DNA from: Mycolicibacterium sp. 018/SC-01/001
GTDB lineage: Bacteria > Actinomycetota > Actinomycetes > Mycobacteriales > Mycobacteriaceae
DNA: 64,000 bases
Assembly: GCF_007096635.1 (NCBI RefSeq)
Contig: NZ_VKAA01000004.1
Coordinates: forward strand, 124,001-188,000
Reading direction: 5' to 3'
In this document: positions 1-8,833 of the stretch, piece by piece
How positions within the stretch are numbered: position 1 is the first letter of the stretch
How the letters are laid out: each line of letters opens with the position of its first letter
Position numbers and translations under genes: made by a program
Notes under the pieces: generated by a model
The model's input: only the letters and a program-made list of their open reading frames with translations
The model's database searches: none
Told to the model about the DNA's origin: nothing

Positions 1-694
1 CGCTAGGCAGCGGCAGCGTGCCGTCCTGCGACAGCAGCTGGGCTCGCAGGTCCTGTTCCGCTTCGCCGGTGTCCAACTTGCGGTAAAACGAGCGTGCCAA
101 TCGAATCACCTCGCCCGGCACCACCGCTGCCGCATCGATGGGGGCATGGTCGAGGCGGCTCCATAACCCCATCACTCCGGCGACCACTGGGGCGGCATGG
201 CGTCCGACCTCAGCCGTCGTGACCTGTGCTCCGAGGCGTACAGCGCCTAATCCGGGGCCGCGTCCGTCCTCGGGGGCGATGACGATGTTGTGCCACCCGT
301 CGACTGCGACCCTCGCCGTCGGGGGAAGATGTGTTCCCGGACGGGGCAGGAGCAACCGGACCCGAACAGTACGCGCAGGCCGCAGGCTGACGCCCAGTGT
401 CTCTGCAGTTGCCCGCTCCTGCTCCAGCGTCAGTGGGGGAATGTCACCGACGAGCGGAACCAAGACACAGACCCTAAGCAGGTCTGCTTGCTCGACGGCG
501 ATGACCTCCTGCAGGGTCACGTCGAACATCCGGCCCTGCGACACACGCTTGAATAGCATCGGACCCGCCGACGGATTCGGGTTGACAACCCATAGGAAAG
601 GGTCAACTAGATCGGCAGCGGACAGGTCGCATAACGCTGCCACCACGCCCTCGGCGATGCCCTCGGGGGTCAGGATTATCGTCAGCCCGGTCAT
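1..694 (-). CDS. Hypothetical protein, 3' end outside window (Ter operon)
   Basis: An open frame of 231 codons without a stop runs from an ATG at 694 to the window edge, so the C-terminus is missing. The start overlaps the stop of the tubulin-like gene by one base (TGATG), which implies translational coupling and membership of the same operon. I do not recognise the family. The N-terminus (MTGLTIILTPEGIAEG) shows no signal peptide or membrane helix. The visible part is mixed alpha/beta with a Pro/Val-rich middle. Its position behind a tubulin-like GTPase and a VWA protein suggests a role in that assembly, but this is context only. Confidence 0.75.
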   Translation of the reverse strand, partial: MTGLTIILTPEGIAEGVVAALCDLSAADLVDPFLWVVNPNPSAGPMLFKRVSQGRMFDVTLQEVIAVEQADLLRVCVLVPLVGDIPPLTLEQERATAETLGVSLRPARTVRVRLLLPRPGTHLPPTARVAVDGWHNIVIAPEDGRGPGLGAVRLGAQVTTAEVGRHAAPVVAGVMGLWSRLDHAPIDAAAVVPGEVIRLARSFYRKLDTGEAEQDLRAQLLSQDGTLPLPS

Positions 695-3600
695 CAGAAC
701 ATTCCCTTGGGCGCCTTGGGAATTTCTATGTTCTGGACAGCGGCCGGTCCTGTCGGCGGCGGTCCGCCCGTCGGGGGCTGGGCGCCAGACGGGGCGCTGA
801 GGTCAACGCTGCTCGCCGCTTCTACCGCCGCGGGAAGCAGCCCTAATAGCTGTCCGGTGGCCCAGAATACGTCGGGGGCGATGTCGTGGAACATTGGCGT
901 CTTTGAGGCCTGCTGGCGGTTGACGATTTGGGAGAAGGCTCCTCCCCCCCGAGCGCCAGGCTGCCTGCCCGGCAGCTGTCCCTGGCCCGGCTTCATGAAG
1001 TGGACGCCGGCGAAGTCGCCAAACTCTTGCAAATATTCCTTGACCTTGTTGGCGCGGCCGTCGATGCCGCCTGATTCCGGTCCTGTGCCCTCGACTACCG
1101 AGGAGATTCCGGTGACGGTCACCCCGGTGCTCAGGAACCGGCCCAGATGCTCGACCGCGGCGAGTTCGAGTAGACCATAGTCCGCCTCTTGCGGACCTTC
1201 TGCTGTGCTGTCGTAAATTTTGCGGAGCGCTACGTAGGGCTGCATTGATGACATCACTGGTGGCTGGTGGCAATTGGCGATAGCGATCAGCGATGACTCA
1301 AGAATCGACGGCAACCAGTCGTAGGCTTCGGCGAATTTGCTGGGCGGCGTCAGCAGCGGGTTAGGAAACGGGACCCAGCAGGTCGCCGCAGCGTCCCACA
1401 CATAGGCCGGATCGGTATACGGCTTGGAGGGAAGCTGTATGAAGCCGATGATGCGGCCGATGATCCACCCGGCCACGCAGGCGCGGCGCTCGTCCTGGTG
1501 CATGGGTAGCGCCGCGGGTAGCGGTCGTGATCGGCGCCATCTCCAGAAGGCATTGCGCTGCGAGGGCAGCGCCGATGCCCACTCCTGCGACGCACCCGGG
1601 ATGACCGCGGTATAGGCCAACGGCGAGTAATTCGGGTAGGCCCCGAAGACATCGATCCGTTTGATGGTGTGTTCGTCTACCAATGCCCCTTCGAGTGCAG
1701 TCTTGCTGGCCTCATCGACGCGAGGTTGGTTGCCCAGCGTCGCCTTCAACCCGTCGACGACCGGATGGTTCGCGAATGGGACCGCCGAGAATTTGTATTG
1801 ATACTCCATCTGTTTGACTTTGGGATGGAGCTGCTGCATGACCGTTTCGTTGACGCTAGCCAGGGGCCGCGCGAGGTCGAGCGTCTCGCCGAACTTGATC
1901 GCGATATCGCGGTGACGGTCGGCGAGTTCCGACTCTCTGCTGCTGTCGGTGCCATAAACGAACTCTCGCAGCGATACCGAGCTGAACCGCTCGAATGAGT
2001 ATCCCGGCCTGTTCACATAGCTTCGAGCCCGTGCTAGAACCTCGGCCGGGCGCAGATGCACGTCGTAGCGGGCGCGTTGAGCGACCTTCGTCTTACCCGT
2101 CTCGGGGTTGTGAGGGAACACCGTTGACCACCAGTCGGTGATGCGCTCCACTACGGCCAGTTCATCGGCCGGCGCCTTGGTGCCGACAACCGTCTCCCAC
2201 TGCCCCGTGATGACATGAGACACCGCGCTTTTGATGGCCATCTCCAGGCCTTGCAGCCCAGGGACGTCGATCCCGGCGGCTTGAGGAAGGTGCTCGGCGT
2301 AGCGGTCCCCGAACTCGACTGAACTCGTGAGCATCACCTCGTTGTCGGCTTCGGAGAAGCGCGCGGCAACACGGGTGTCGCTTTCTGAGGGCCATGCCGA
2401 GTATTCATCGGTCTTTAGGTATGCGAGCCCCTTGTCGCGCGCTGGCGCCTGCTCGACAGCGCGCAGCAGCGTCTGCGCTTCGTCGAGGGCGGCGACCAGC
2501 GGGTCGATCACCTCGGTCGTCAGCGCACCCGCGGCGTTGGAGACCTTGTCGGCCAGCATCGCGTAGAGCTGCGTCTGTACCGCTGAGGTTATCCCGGCCA
2601 GGATGGTGTCGAGGATCTGTGCGCCGCTCGCCAGTTTGCCTTTCATACTGGTGAGCTTCGATTTTGTCTGGGGTTCCATGTCGGCGATACGCGAACCAGG
2701 CGCGTGCGCGAGCAGGTCGGGCCCGCTCGGCACGATGGTGTCTTTGAGCGTGCTGCGGACGGCCTTTACGAGACCTGTTGCATACGGCAGCCCCTGGTCT
2801 CCAAGCGCTGCGGTGACAGTATCTTCGAGCCGGACTACAAAATCTTGCTGCCACTTGAAGGCTTCGACCTCGGCGGTGTTGCGAGCCGCAACCAGAAGGT
2901 TCTCGCGTTGATCGATCAGGATCCGTGAAAGGCCATCGTGCCACTGGCTGGCAGGTATGTCGTCCTGCACACGAACTTTTTGCCGTACCGACCCGTCAAC
3001 AATGCTCGCAGCTATCTGCGCGGCCGCGTTCCTCGGCAGCACAGCCCGCATCAGCCAGCCGGCGACTCCGCCGTCGGCAGATGCCGGTAGGCCGAGGGAG
3101 GTGCTGATATTCGGCCATTGTTGCCCGACCAACGCCTGTACTTGTTCGTCGTCGGACGCGGGGTTATCGGCTTGCTTGTGTCCAGTGAGTAGGAGCTCCA
3201 CAGCACTACGGGCGAGGCGCTGCGCAGCGTACTCTCGGTAGCGATCACGCCCCATGCTGAGGCTGGCGAAACCAAAAGCGCCCCAGGGCACATTGGACCA
3301 TTGGCTGCCCCAGCCGTGGTATTCGGTGTCGCCGGGCACACCCGCACCATTTGTCAGGTCCCACTCGACGAATTGCCGAGTGGCCTTGGCCGACATCATC
3401 AACGCGGACAGGCCTCGACCGAGCCCGCGGTAGACGGCGGTTTGGCTGCCGTCGCCGAACATCGCTTTCTGCGCGCCGACGTAGCGCCCCACTGGGAAGA
3501 CGCGAGCGAAGGGTGTCTCCTCGCCTTCGCCTCGGCTCTGACCGAGTGCCCCCAGGAGCGCGACGTCGTGCTCGCGGGCGGCGCCTGCCTGGCTCGCCAC

Positions 3601-4317
3601 AATTTCGCCGAGCATTGCCAGGGCGTTAGCTCGCACGCCGGTCCGCTTCCCTTCCGGCAGTTGATCAAAGATGTCCGGCGCGACCATGAAGACGCCCATT
3701 TTCAGCGGATCAAGCCCATCGATGAGCGTGAGCACTCGGCAAATGTCGAGTGCCATTGAGGCGCCCGCGCCGCCGGCCATCGAGGACACGACGAAGATGA
3801 CAGGGGTTTCATTGGTGTCGAAGGCCTCTGCGCCGGGCACGCGCCCAGTCATCGACTTCATCTCCGCATCGGTGGACGACAGGAACAGCGTCTGCCACGC
3901 GCTGGTCAGCGCCTCCTTCACGCGGCCGACTTGGCTCAGCGTGATCATGCGGCCAATCGCGCGATATTGGCCGGCGCCCTCGCTGATCGGCACGGTAACC
4001 TCACCCGGGTCACGCGGGGCCCACGTGGCGATCGTCGCTAACTCGTTGTTGCCCGCCAAGAATTGACTGACGCTGTTGTCGAGCACCCGAAAGTTGTCGG
4101 TCTGAGGTCCGGTGCCGACGTAGGTACCGCCCAGCTGCCGCACATTGCCCACGGTCACGTCACTCGGCGCGGTCGGCACGTCGATGTGGACGAACTGCCA
4201 CGCGGCAGGAATTTTCGGCACTCCGTAATCGGCGAGATCGGACCTGAGCTGATCCATCATGTACGCCAGAGTCGCTCCACCCGAGCCGCCGCATCCGACG
4301 ACGAGGAACTTGCGCAT
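694..4317 (-). CDS. Tubulin-like GTPase-fold protein of a Ter-associated system
   Basis: 1207 residues. The N-terminus carries a Rossmann-type glycine motif (GCGGSGGATL, residues 8-17). A tubulin/FtsZ-like signature loop (SSMAGGAGAS, residues 178-187) follows a hydrophobic strand, matching the order of nucleotide-binding elements in tubulin-like proteins (Tubulin_2-type). The long C-terminal two thirds is mostly helical and unassigned, and ends in a Pro/Gly-rich tail. The ATG at 4317 has a good AAGGAAG ribosome site. It lies 69 bases downstream of the VWA gene on the same strand. Tubulin-like proteins paired with VWA and TerD proteins are known from surveys of Ter systems. GTP binding or polymerisation here is inference. 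Confidence 0.75.
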   Translation of the reverse strand: MRKFLVVGCGGSGGATLAYMMDQLRSDLADYGVPKIPAAWQFVHIDVPTAPSDVTVGNVRQLGGTYVGTGPQTDNFRVLDNSVSQFLAGNNELATIATWAPRDPGEVTVPISEGAGQYRAIGRMITLSQVGRVKEALTSAWQTLFLSSTDAEMKSMTGRVPGAEAFDTNETPVIFVVSSMAGGAGASMALDICRVLTLIDGLDPLKMGVFMVAPDIFDQLPEGKRTGVRANALAMLGEIVASQAGAAREHDVALLGALGQSRGEGEETPFARVFPVGRYVGAQKAMFGDGSQTAVYRGLGRGLSALMMSAKATRQFVEWDLTNGAGVPGDTEYHGWGSQWSNVPWGAFGFASLSMGRDRYREYAAQRLARSAVELLLTGHKQADNPASDDEQVQALVGQQWPNISTSLGLPASADGGVAGWLMRAVLPRNAAAQIAASIVDGSVRQKVRVQDDIPASQWHDGLSRILIDQRENLLVAARNTAEVEAFKWQQDFVVRLEDTVTAALGDQGLPYATGLVKAVRSTLKDTIVPSGPDLLAHAPGSRIADMEPQTKSKLTSMKGKLASGAQILDTILAGITSAVQTQLYAMLADKVSNAAGALTTEVIDPLVAALDEAQTLLRAVEQAPARDKGLAYLKTDEYSAWPSESDTRVAARFSEADNEVMLTSSVEFGDRYAEHLPQAAGIDVPGLQGLEMAIKSAVSHVITGQWETVVGTKAPADELAVVERITDWWSTVFPHNPETGKTKVAQRARYDVHLRPAEVLARARSYVNRPGYSFERFSSVSLREFVYGTDSSRESELADRHRDIAIKFGETLDLARPLASVNETVMQQLHPKVKQMEYQYKFSAVPFANHPVVDGLKATLGNQPRVDEASKTALEGALVDEHTIKRIDVFGAYPNYSPLAYTAVIPGASQEWASALPSQRNAFWRWRRSRPLPAALPMHQDERRACVAGWIIGRIIGFIQLPSKPYTDPAYVWDAAATCWVPFPNPLLTPPSKFAEAYDWLPSILESSLIAIANCHQPPVMSSMQPYVALRKIYDSTAEGPQEADYGLLELAAVEHLGRFLSTGVTVTGISSVVEGTGPESGGIDGRANKVKEYLQEFGDFAGVHFMKPGQGQLPGRQPGARGGGAFSQIVNRQQASKTPMFHDIAPDVFWATGQLLGLLPAAVEAASSVDLSAPSGAQPPTGGPPPTGPAAVQNIEIPKAPKGMF

Positions 4318-4386
4318 TAGTGGTTCTTCCTTACTTGATCGGGGGTTCAGTCACTCAGGTTGGCGTCGCCGTGCCATAAGACGCAA

Positions 4387-7242
4387 TCAGGCGAACGGGT
4401 TCCCACCGGGAGTCGACGGTGGTGGCGGCGGAGCAGATCTCCCAGGAGCGCCGAACGGATCGCCTCCGGGATGTTCTGGGCCCATCGGTCGATAAGGGGT
4501 GGGAGCGGTCGGTTCCGGCCCGCCGAAGGGATTGCTGCCGACGGGATTTCCCCGGTTTGAGTTCGGACGGTCTGCGGTATCACGACCGGAGGGCGCTGCA
4601 ACACCAAACGGATTGTCTCGCGCGCCGCCTGCGAACGGGTTTGGCACGCCGCCAGGCTCGGTGCCGAACGGATCCGCCTGCTGGTTACTTCCGGGTGGTT
4701 CGTCGTGATCAGACGCCGCCCGCGCTCGCAGGTCAGAAACGATCTTGGGCACTGACCCGATGACCTCATCGACGAGACGCTGGACCAGCTGGTAGTCGGC
4801 ATCAACGCCAGCCAGCAAGACGACTGTCGCGAACTCGGCCGGGCCGGTCGGATCGTGCAGCACAAACCACGTGTTGTGTACAGCGAGCGGCAGTTTCGCA
4901 TCGGGAGTCTTACCGATTGTCGCTCCTGCGCGCCCAGCTGCGCCGGCGCGGCCCGGTGCTTTCGCGACGACATAACCTGAGCCGAATGGCGCGATACCCA
5001 TCTTGGCCCGCAGCTGCACGCCCGAGCCGAGGTCGAGTCTCCTGGCGGGCTTATCGAGTCCCGGCACTAGAGCGTTGAGTTCGTTGTCAGCAACGGTGAA
5101 GGGGCCAGAGTCACGCAGGACTGATCCCCCATTGATCCGGACCGGTATCTGCTCGGACCGCAGCCCGCGGGCCGGAATGCGCGAAACACACCATTTCGAC
5201 AGATAGAGCAAACCTACCGGCAGTCCCGGTCCGAGGATGAGGGCCACGATGAGGGCCAAGGCAAAATTTCCAGTGTCGAGCGGCTTTCGGAGCGACGCCG
5301 TGTAGTCGACGGCTACGGTAAGCGGCGCCTCATCAGCAGTGTCGGGTCCGAGCGAGACGTCGATGGTGCCGGTGGCCGCGCCGGTACCCGGGTGAGCCAC
5401 AGTCAATGTGACCGGCAGAGTCTTCTGCTCGCCGTCGCCCAACTTGATGCAGTTGTCTCGGGAATTCGCCGACGAAGACACAGTGACGCTTCCGATGCCG
5501 TCCGGCTCACCTTTGACGGTGTTTTTGGCGTCGGTAGCCACCCACACGCAGCCCGGGCCAGTTACCGTCAGCGAGGACGCCAAGGTACCCGCGCCCTCCA
5601 GTTTGCCGAAATCGATGGGGCCGGTCACCGTCGGATAGCCGGCAGGTGGGGAGATGTTGACCGGCAGATCGAGGCGTTGCGGCGTGAGTTTGGTGCCGGC
5701 CACCACCGCGCCGTTGGGGTCCATCGCGTCTGCGGTGGTGATGTCGAGACTCAATTGCAGCGTAGCGGCGCCGGGCGCAATGTCAGTCAAGTCCAGTTCC
5801 TGCGGTTGCGCTATCTGGTCTTTCGTCAGCGCGGTCGCAATTGGATGCTCGAGCCCGGCTCCGTCGATGAGCGCTGCCGAGAACGTGGCTTGTCCCAGCA
5901 AGGTCGCCGGGTCGACGAATTTCTGCTTGCCGTCGACCACGGCGAAGGTGAGCGCCACCTTATCCTTGTTACGCAACGTCGTCTTCGCGGCGGCGGGCCA
6001 GGACGGATACAAGTCTCCGGCAATGTGAATGCTCGAGCGCGTCCTAGCCGTACCGTCGCCCGTCGGGTCCACGAAGACGAGCGCCCAGATTCCCTGCCAG
6101 AGAGGACTTTCGGAGCTAACCATCCGAAAGGAAATCGACTTGTCGCTTTGCGGCTTGGAGTCGACGGTGACCCCCCCGACGCTGGCGTTCTTCTCGGGCC
6201 CGCTTAGATCGAGCGAGGTCCCGTCCGGGGCAACGAGATACGGCATCAGGCCGGGACGGTCCGCGGCCGCCAGCACGCTGACGCTGCGCACAGAGCGGTC
6301 GAGAACGAAGCGGTGCTTGCCTTCCTCGCAGATGGTACGGGCACACGAGCCGGTGTTGACTTCGATTGGCACCTGGTCCGGCGTTCCGACTTTGTCAAAG
6401 GCGAAGAGCAGATCCTCGATGTTCTGTGCCAAGTAAAAGTCACCGGGTATCGGTTCGGTGACAGCCCCGCAAGAAGTCACCGATCCTGAGGGCGAACCAG
6501 TGGCGATGGACTTCAACAAATCAAAATCGGCGACTTGATCGGGCTCGGATGACAACCCGATCGCGAAGGTCACAACACCGGACGAGCGCAATTGGTCCGC
6601 TTGTCCTTTGTCACGGCAGATGCTGTCCTGCGCGGCTTTAACCGCCGCATCGACGCCGGCCTGTGAACTCAGACTGATGTCCGGCGCGAATGGCGGCGTT
6701 CTGTCTTTCTGGCTGAAGTCGAGCTTGCCGTCGGTGAACCAGGCCAAGGCCTGGCAGCGCTGCCCTTCAGCCGGCTTCGGCGCGTCGGCCAGTTCGGAGC
6801 GCGCACCGTCAAGAGCTGTCCAATAGTCTGTCGCGTCTCCCGTGTTCTTGTCGCGGAACGAGTCGAGCGTCGATTCCACCTGGGGAAGGCTGGAGTTGTC
6901 GAGCCGTGTCCATCCCAGCGCCTGTTGATAATCAGACGAAAACCCGGCGACCGCGACGTCGAGGGCGACTCCGGTACGGTCCGTGTAGTCGGCCAGTTGG
7001 CGGGCCAAATACCTGGAGGCCTTCACACGATTGGCCCCGGGGTCAGTGTCCTGAAGACTTGACGACTCGTCGATCATCAACAGCAGTTGCCCGGACCTCT
7101 GCGCCGCTAGGCAGCCACCAAATCGGGACACGGCGGTATCACCGGTCAGCGCGGTGACCGGCGCAGCGAACTGCAGCGTGGAAGCAACTACCGCGCCGAG
7201 GAGCGCCCACATGACGACGCGGGCGGCCGATGTCGTTTTCAT
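4387..7242 (-). CDS. Exported, membrane-anchored von Willebrand factor A domain protein
   Basis: 951 residues. A signal-peptide-like hydrophobic segment (about 10-31) precedes a VWA domain whose MIDAS motif is visible as DESSS (D58, S60, S62), with a later FTDGK segment as expected for metal-dependent ligand binding. The central part looks like Ig/beta-sandwich repeats. A single transmembrane helix lies near residues 660-680, followed by a cytoplasmic part and a Gly/Pro-rich tail with repeated NPF/DPF triplets. The likely topology is an extracellular VWA/beta region anchored in the membrane with an intracellular tail. The start ATG overlaps the upstream stop (ATGA). It is probably cotranscribed with the tubulin-like gene and may link envelope events to it (inference). 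Confidence 0.8.
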   Translation of the reverse strand: MKTTSAARVVMWALLGAVVASTLQFAAPVTALTGDTAVSRFGGCLAAQRSGQLLLMIDESSSLQDTDPGANRVKASRYLARQLADYTDRTGVALDVAVAGFSSDYQQALGWTRLDNSSLPQVESTLDSFRDKNTGDATDYWTALDGARSELADAPKPAEGQRCQALAWFTDGKLDFSQKDRTPPFAPDISLSSQAGVDAAVKAAQDSICRDKGQADQLRSSGVVTFAIGLSSEPDQVADFDLLKSIATGSPSGSVTSCGAVTEPIPGDFYLAQNIEDLLFAFDKVGTPDQVPIEVNTGSCARTICEEGKHRFVLDRSVRSVSVLAAADRPGLMPYLVAPDGTSLDLSGPEKNASVGGVTVDSKPQSDKSISFRMVSSESPLWQGIWALVFVDPTGDGTARTRSSIHIAGDLYPSWPAAAKTTLRNKDKVALTFAVVDGKQKFVDPATLLGQATFSAALIDGAGLEHPIATALTKDQIAQPQELDLTDIAPGAATLQLSLDITTADAMDPNGAVVAGTKLTPQRLDLPVNISPPAGYPTVTGPIDFGKLEGAGTLASSLTVTGPGCVWVATDAKNTVKGEPDGIGSVTVSSSANSRDNCIKLGDGEQKTLPVTLTVAHPGTGAATGTIDVSLGPDTADEAPLTVAVDYTASLRKPLDTGNFALALIVALILGPGLPVGLLYLSKWCVSRIPARGLRSEQIPVRINGGSVLRDSGPFTVADNELNALVPGLDKPARRLDLGSGVQLRAKMGIAPFGSGYVVAKAPGRAGAAGRAGATIGKTPDAKLPLAVHNTWFVLHDPTGPAEFATVVLLAGVDADYQLVQRLVDEVIGSVPKIVSDLRARAASDHDEPPGSNQQADPFGTEPGGVPNPFAGGARDNPFGVAAPSGRDTADRPNSNRGNPVGSNPFGGPEPTAPTPYRPMGPEHPGGDPFGAPGRSAPPPPPSTPGGNPFA

Positions 7243-7661
7243 CGATAACCCACCCAGAAGGCGAAGCTGAGAGCCGACACGACGATGCCGGATACGACGA
7301 GGAGCGACACCACCGAGTAGAGCAGCCCAATTCCGTTAGGCCGCAGATAGGTTGGGAGGGCACGCCGGGAGGTGTCTTTGGCGGCATACAAGGCGAGGGC
7401 CCCGATTGCGAGAGGGCCGGCGGATATCCACCCAGCAAGCGAGATGGCCGACTGCCAGAAGATTGCACCTAAGGCGATGCCGATGACCGCGAGGACTGCC
7501 GCGACCATCAGGACCCCGACGGGCGGCTTCGCCACCTCGAACCCGCCGCCTTGGCCGACTGACGAAGCACCAAAGGCCGGCCCGGCGGAGCCATAGGTGG
7601 CGCCGCCGGAAGAGCTACTGAGTTCGCTGCCAGTCGCGAACGGATTATCAGGTGACGCCAC
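7239..7661 (-). CDS. Small three-helix membrane protein
   Basis: 140 residues from a GTG at 7661. That start is chosen because GAGGAAGG lies five bases upstream and because the protein then begins with a sensible soluble segment (MASPDNPFATG). A longer reading is possible but lacks a ribosome site and is Arg/Trp-rich in an unlikely way. A Ser/Gly-rich N-terminus of about 45 residues is followed by three hydrophobic helices. The NPF triplet near the start also recurs in the tail of the VWA protein encoded next, with which it shares a four-base ATGA overlap. No family recognised. It is probably the first gene of the VWA/tubulin operon. Confidence 0.7.
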   Translation of the reverse strand: MASPDNPFATGSELSSSSGGATYGSAGPAFGASSVGQGGGFEVAKPPVGVLMVAAVLAVIGIALGAIFWQSAISLAGWISAGPLAIGALALYAAKDTSRRALPTYLRPNGIGLLYSVVSLLVVSGIVVSALSFAFWVGYR

Positions 7662-7901
7662 GTGTACCTTCCTCGCAGTTTCCTGCAGCCCCCACGACCG
7701 TGTGAGGCGGGCACACGGCGACCTTGCCCATCCTGGCACAACCCGCCACGTTGCGCGGCAATTGCGATGAAGATCAGACCACCGAGCGACCCACGGCTTG
7801 GAGAGCATGCGCGACGCTGAGGGCATGTTGTGCGATTACGGGCAGTACCCAGGCCAGGCAAAGTCAATTCGTTGCTGTTCAGCCTCAGGCAGAACAAAAA
7901 G

Positions 7902-7921
7902 CCGGCGTGACGTCACGCCGG
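7902..7921 (-). terminator. Perfect 20-bp palindrome followed by a T tract on the minus strand
   Basis: The sequence CCGGCGTGACGTCACGCCGG is a perfect palindrome. On the minus strand it is followed directly by CTTTTTGTT, the arrangement of an intrinsic terminator. It lies about 240 bases upstream of the minus-strand membrane/VWA/tubulin operon, so it could act as a leader attenuator of that operon or as a block to antisense transcription. Its centre TGACGTCA would also suit a dimeric regulator. Which role applies cannot be told from sequence. Confidence 0.5.
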
Positions 7922-8016
7922 ATGCGGCCGCGCAAGCACCCATGTCTGCGAATTATTTAGATCCGCCTCGGCGATCGTGCCTTGGGTGGATTCACCGAGC
8001 TGACGCGGGATCGCTG

Positions 8017-8030
8017 CGGTATAAATACCG
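8017..8030. promoter_or_regulatory. AT-rich inverted repeat upstream of terD
   Basis: CGGTAT-AA-ATACCG is an inverted repeat with a TATAAA core that could serve as a -10 element for the terD gene starting at 8097. The half-site ATACCG also occurs in the promoter of the other canonical terD (around 17022-17027). This may be a shared regulator site. The rest of the 435-base gap between the divergent operons (7662-8096) shows no convincing gene. Confidence 0.35.
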
Positions 8031-8096
8031 TGGCCGGACGGCCGGTCCCTGTTGCGCGCCCGCCTGGGTTCGTCGATATCGCCGGAAGGATCGTCC

Positions 8097-8675
8097 ATGA
8101 GCGTGACACTGACCAAGGGCGGAAATGTCTCCCTTTCAAAGGCGGCCCCGAACCTTACTGCAGTGACGGTCGGACTGGGCTGGGATGTCCGTGTGACCGC
8201 GGGGGCGCCCTACGATCTTGACGCCAGCGCGCTGGCGTGCGGCGAGAATAGAAAGGTGCTATCCGACGCGCATTTCGTGTTCTACGGCAATAAGCGTTCG
8301 CCGGACGGATCCATTGAGTGCGGGCCCGATAATCAGGACGGCGAAGGCGATGGTGACGACGAGTTTATCGAAGTCGAGCTCTCCGAAGTGCCGGCGCCGA
8401 TCAGGAGCATCGTCTTCCCTGTATCAATTCACGAAGCAGACCTCAAGGGACAGACCTTCGGCCAGGTTTCCAACGCCTACATCCGCGTGGTCGACAAATC
8501 CACCGGTAACGAACTTGCCAGGTACGACTTATCGGAGGACGCGTCAACCGAGACTGCGATGGTGTTCGGAGAGCTTTACCGCCGCGACGGTGAGTGGAAG
8601 TTCCGCGCCATTGGTCAGGGTTATGCCTCGGGCCTCCGAGGAATTGCGCTGGACTATGGAGTCAACGTCGACTGA
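8097..8675 (+). CDS. terD: TerD family stress protein (canonical, metal-binding type)
   Basis: 192 residues covering one TerD domain. Typical elements are all visible: the N-terminal [11 protein letters not shown] strand, a VGLGWD segment, DLDASA, an acidic DGEGDGDDE stretch that in TerD proteins helps bind calcium, and a C-terminal [14 protein letters not shown] block. TerD proteins act in tellurite, oxidative and phage-related stress responses, probably at the inner face of the membrane. The ATG at 8097 has GGAAGGA upstream. It is a close paralogue of the terD at 16392-16967 and lies divergent from the VWA/tubulin operon. Confidence 0.92.
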   Translation: MSVTLTKGGNVSLSKAAPNLTAVTVGLGWDVRVTAGAPYDLDASALACGENRKVLSDAHFVFYGNKRSPDGSIECGPDNQDGEGDGDDEFIEVELSEVPAPIRSIVFPVSIHEADLKGQTFGQVSNAYIRVVDKSTGNELARYDLSEDASTETAMVFGELYRRDGEWKFRAIGQGYASGLRGIALDYGVNVD

Positions 8676-8716
8676 TGACCACCTGCTGATGATCGTTTAG
8701 GCCGGCCGATTGAAAT

Positions 8717-8734
8717 GGACAGCGACGGCTGTCC
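8717..8734. terminator. Hairpin between convergent genes
   Basis: GGACAGC-GACG-GCTGTCC forms a 7-bp stem with a 4-base loop in the 158-base gap between the convergent terD and TerD-nuclease genes. No T tract follows on either strand, so this is a possible terminator only. Confidence 0.35.
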
Positions 8735-8833
8735 TGCTGGGGGCACGCTTGGCTCGCGCGATTCCTCTCGCATAGAGGACTCCGCTCGGTGGCGTCTTCC
8801 CCGCTACGGACGGGCTACGAGCAGACCGCCCGC

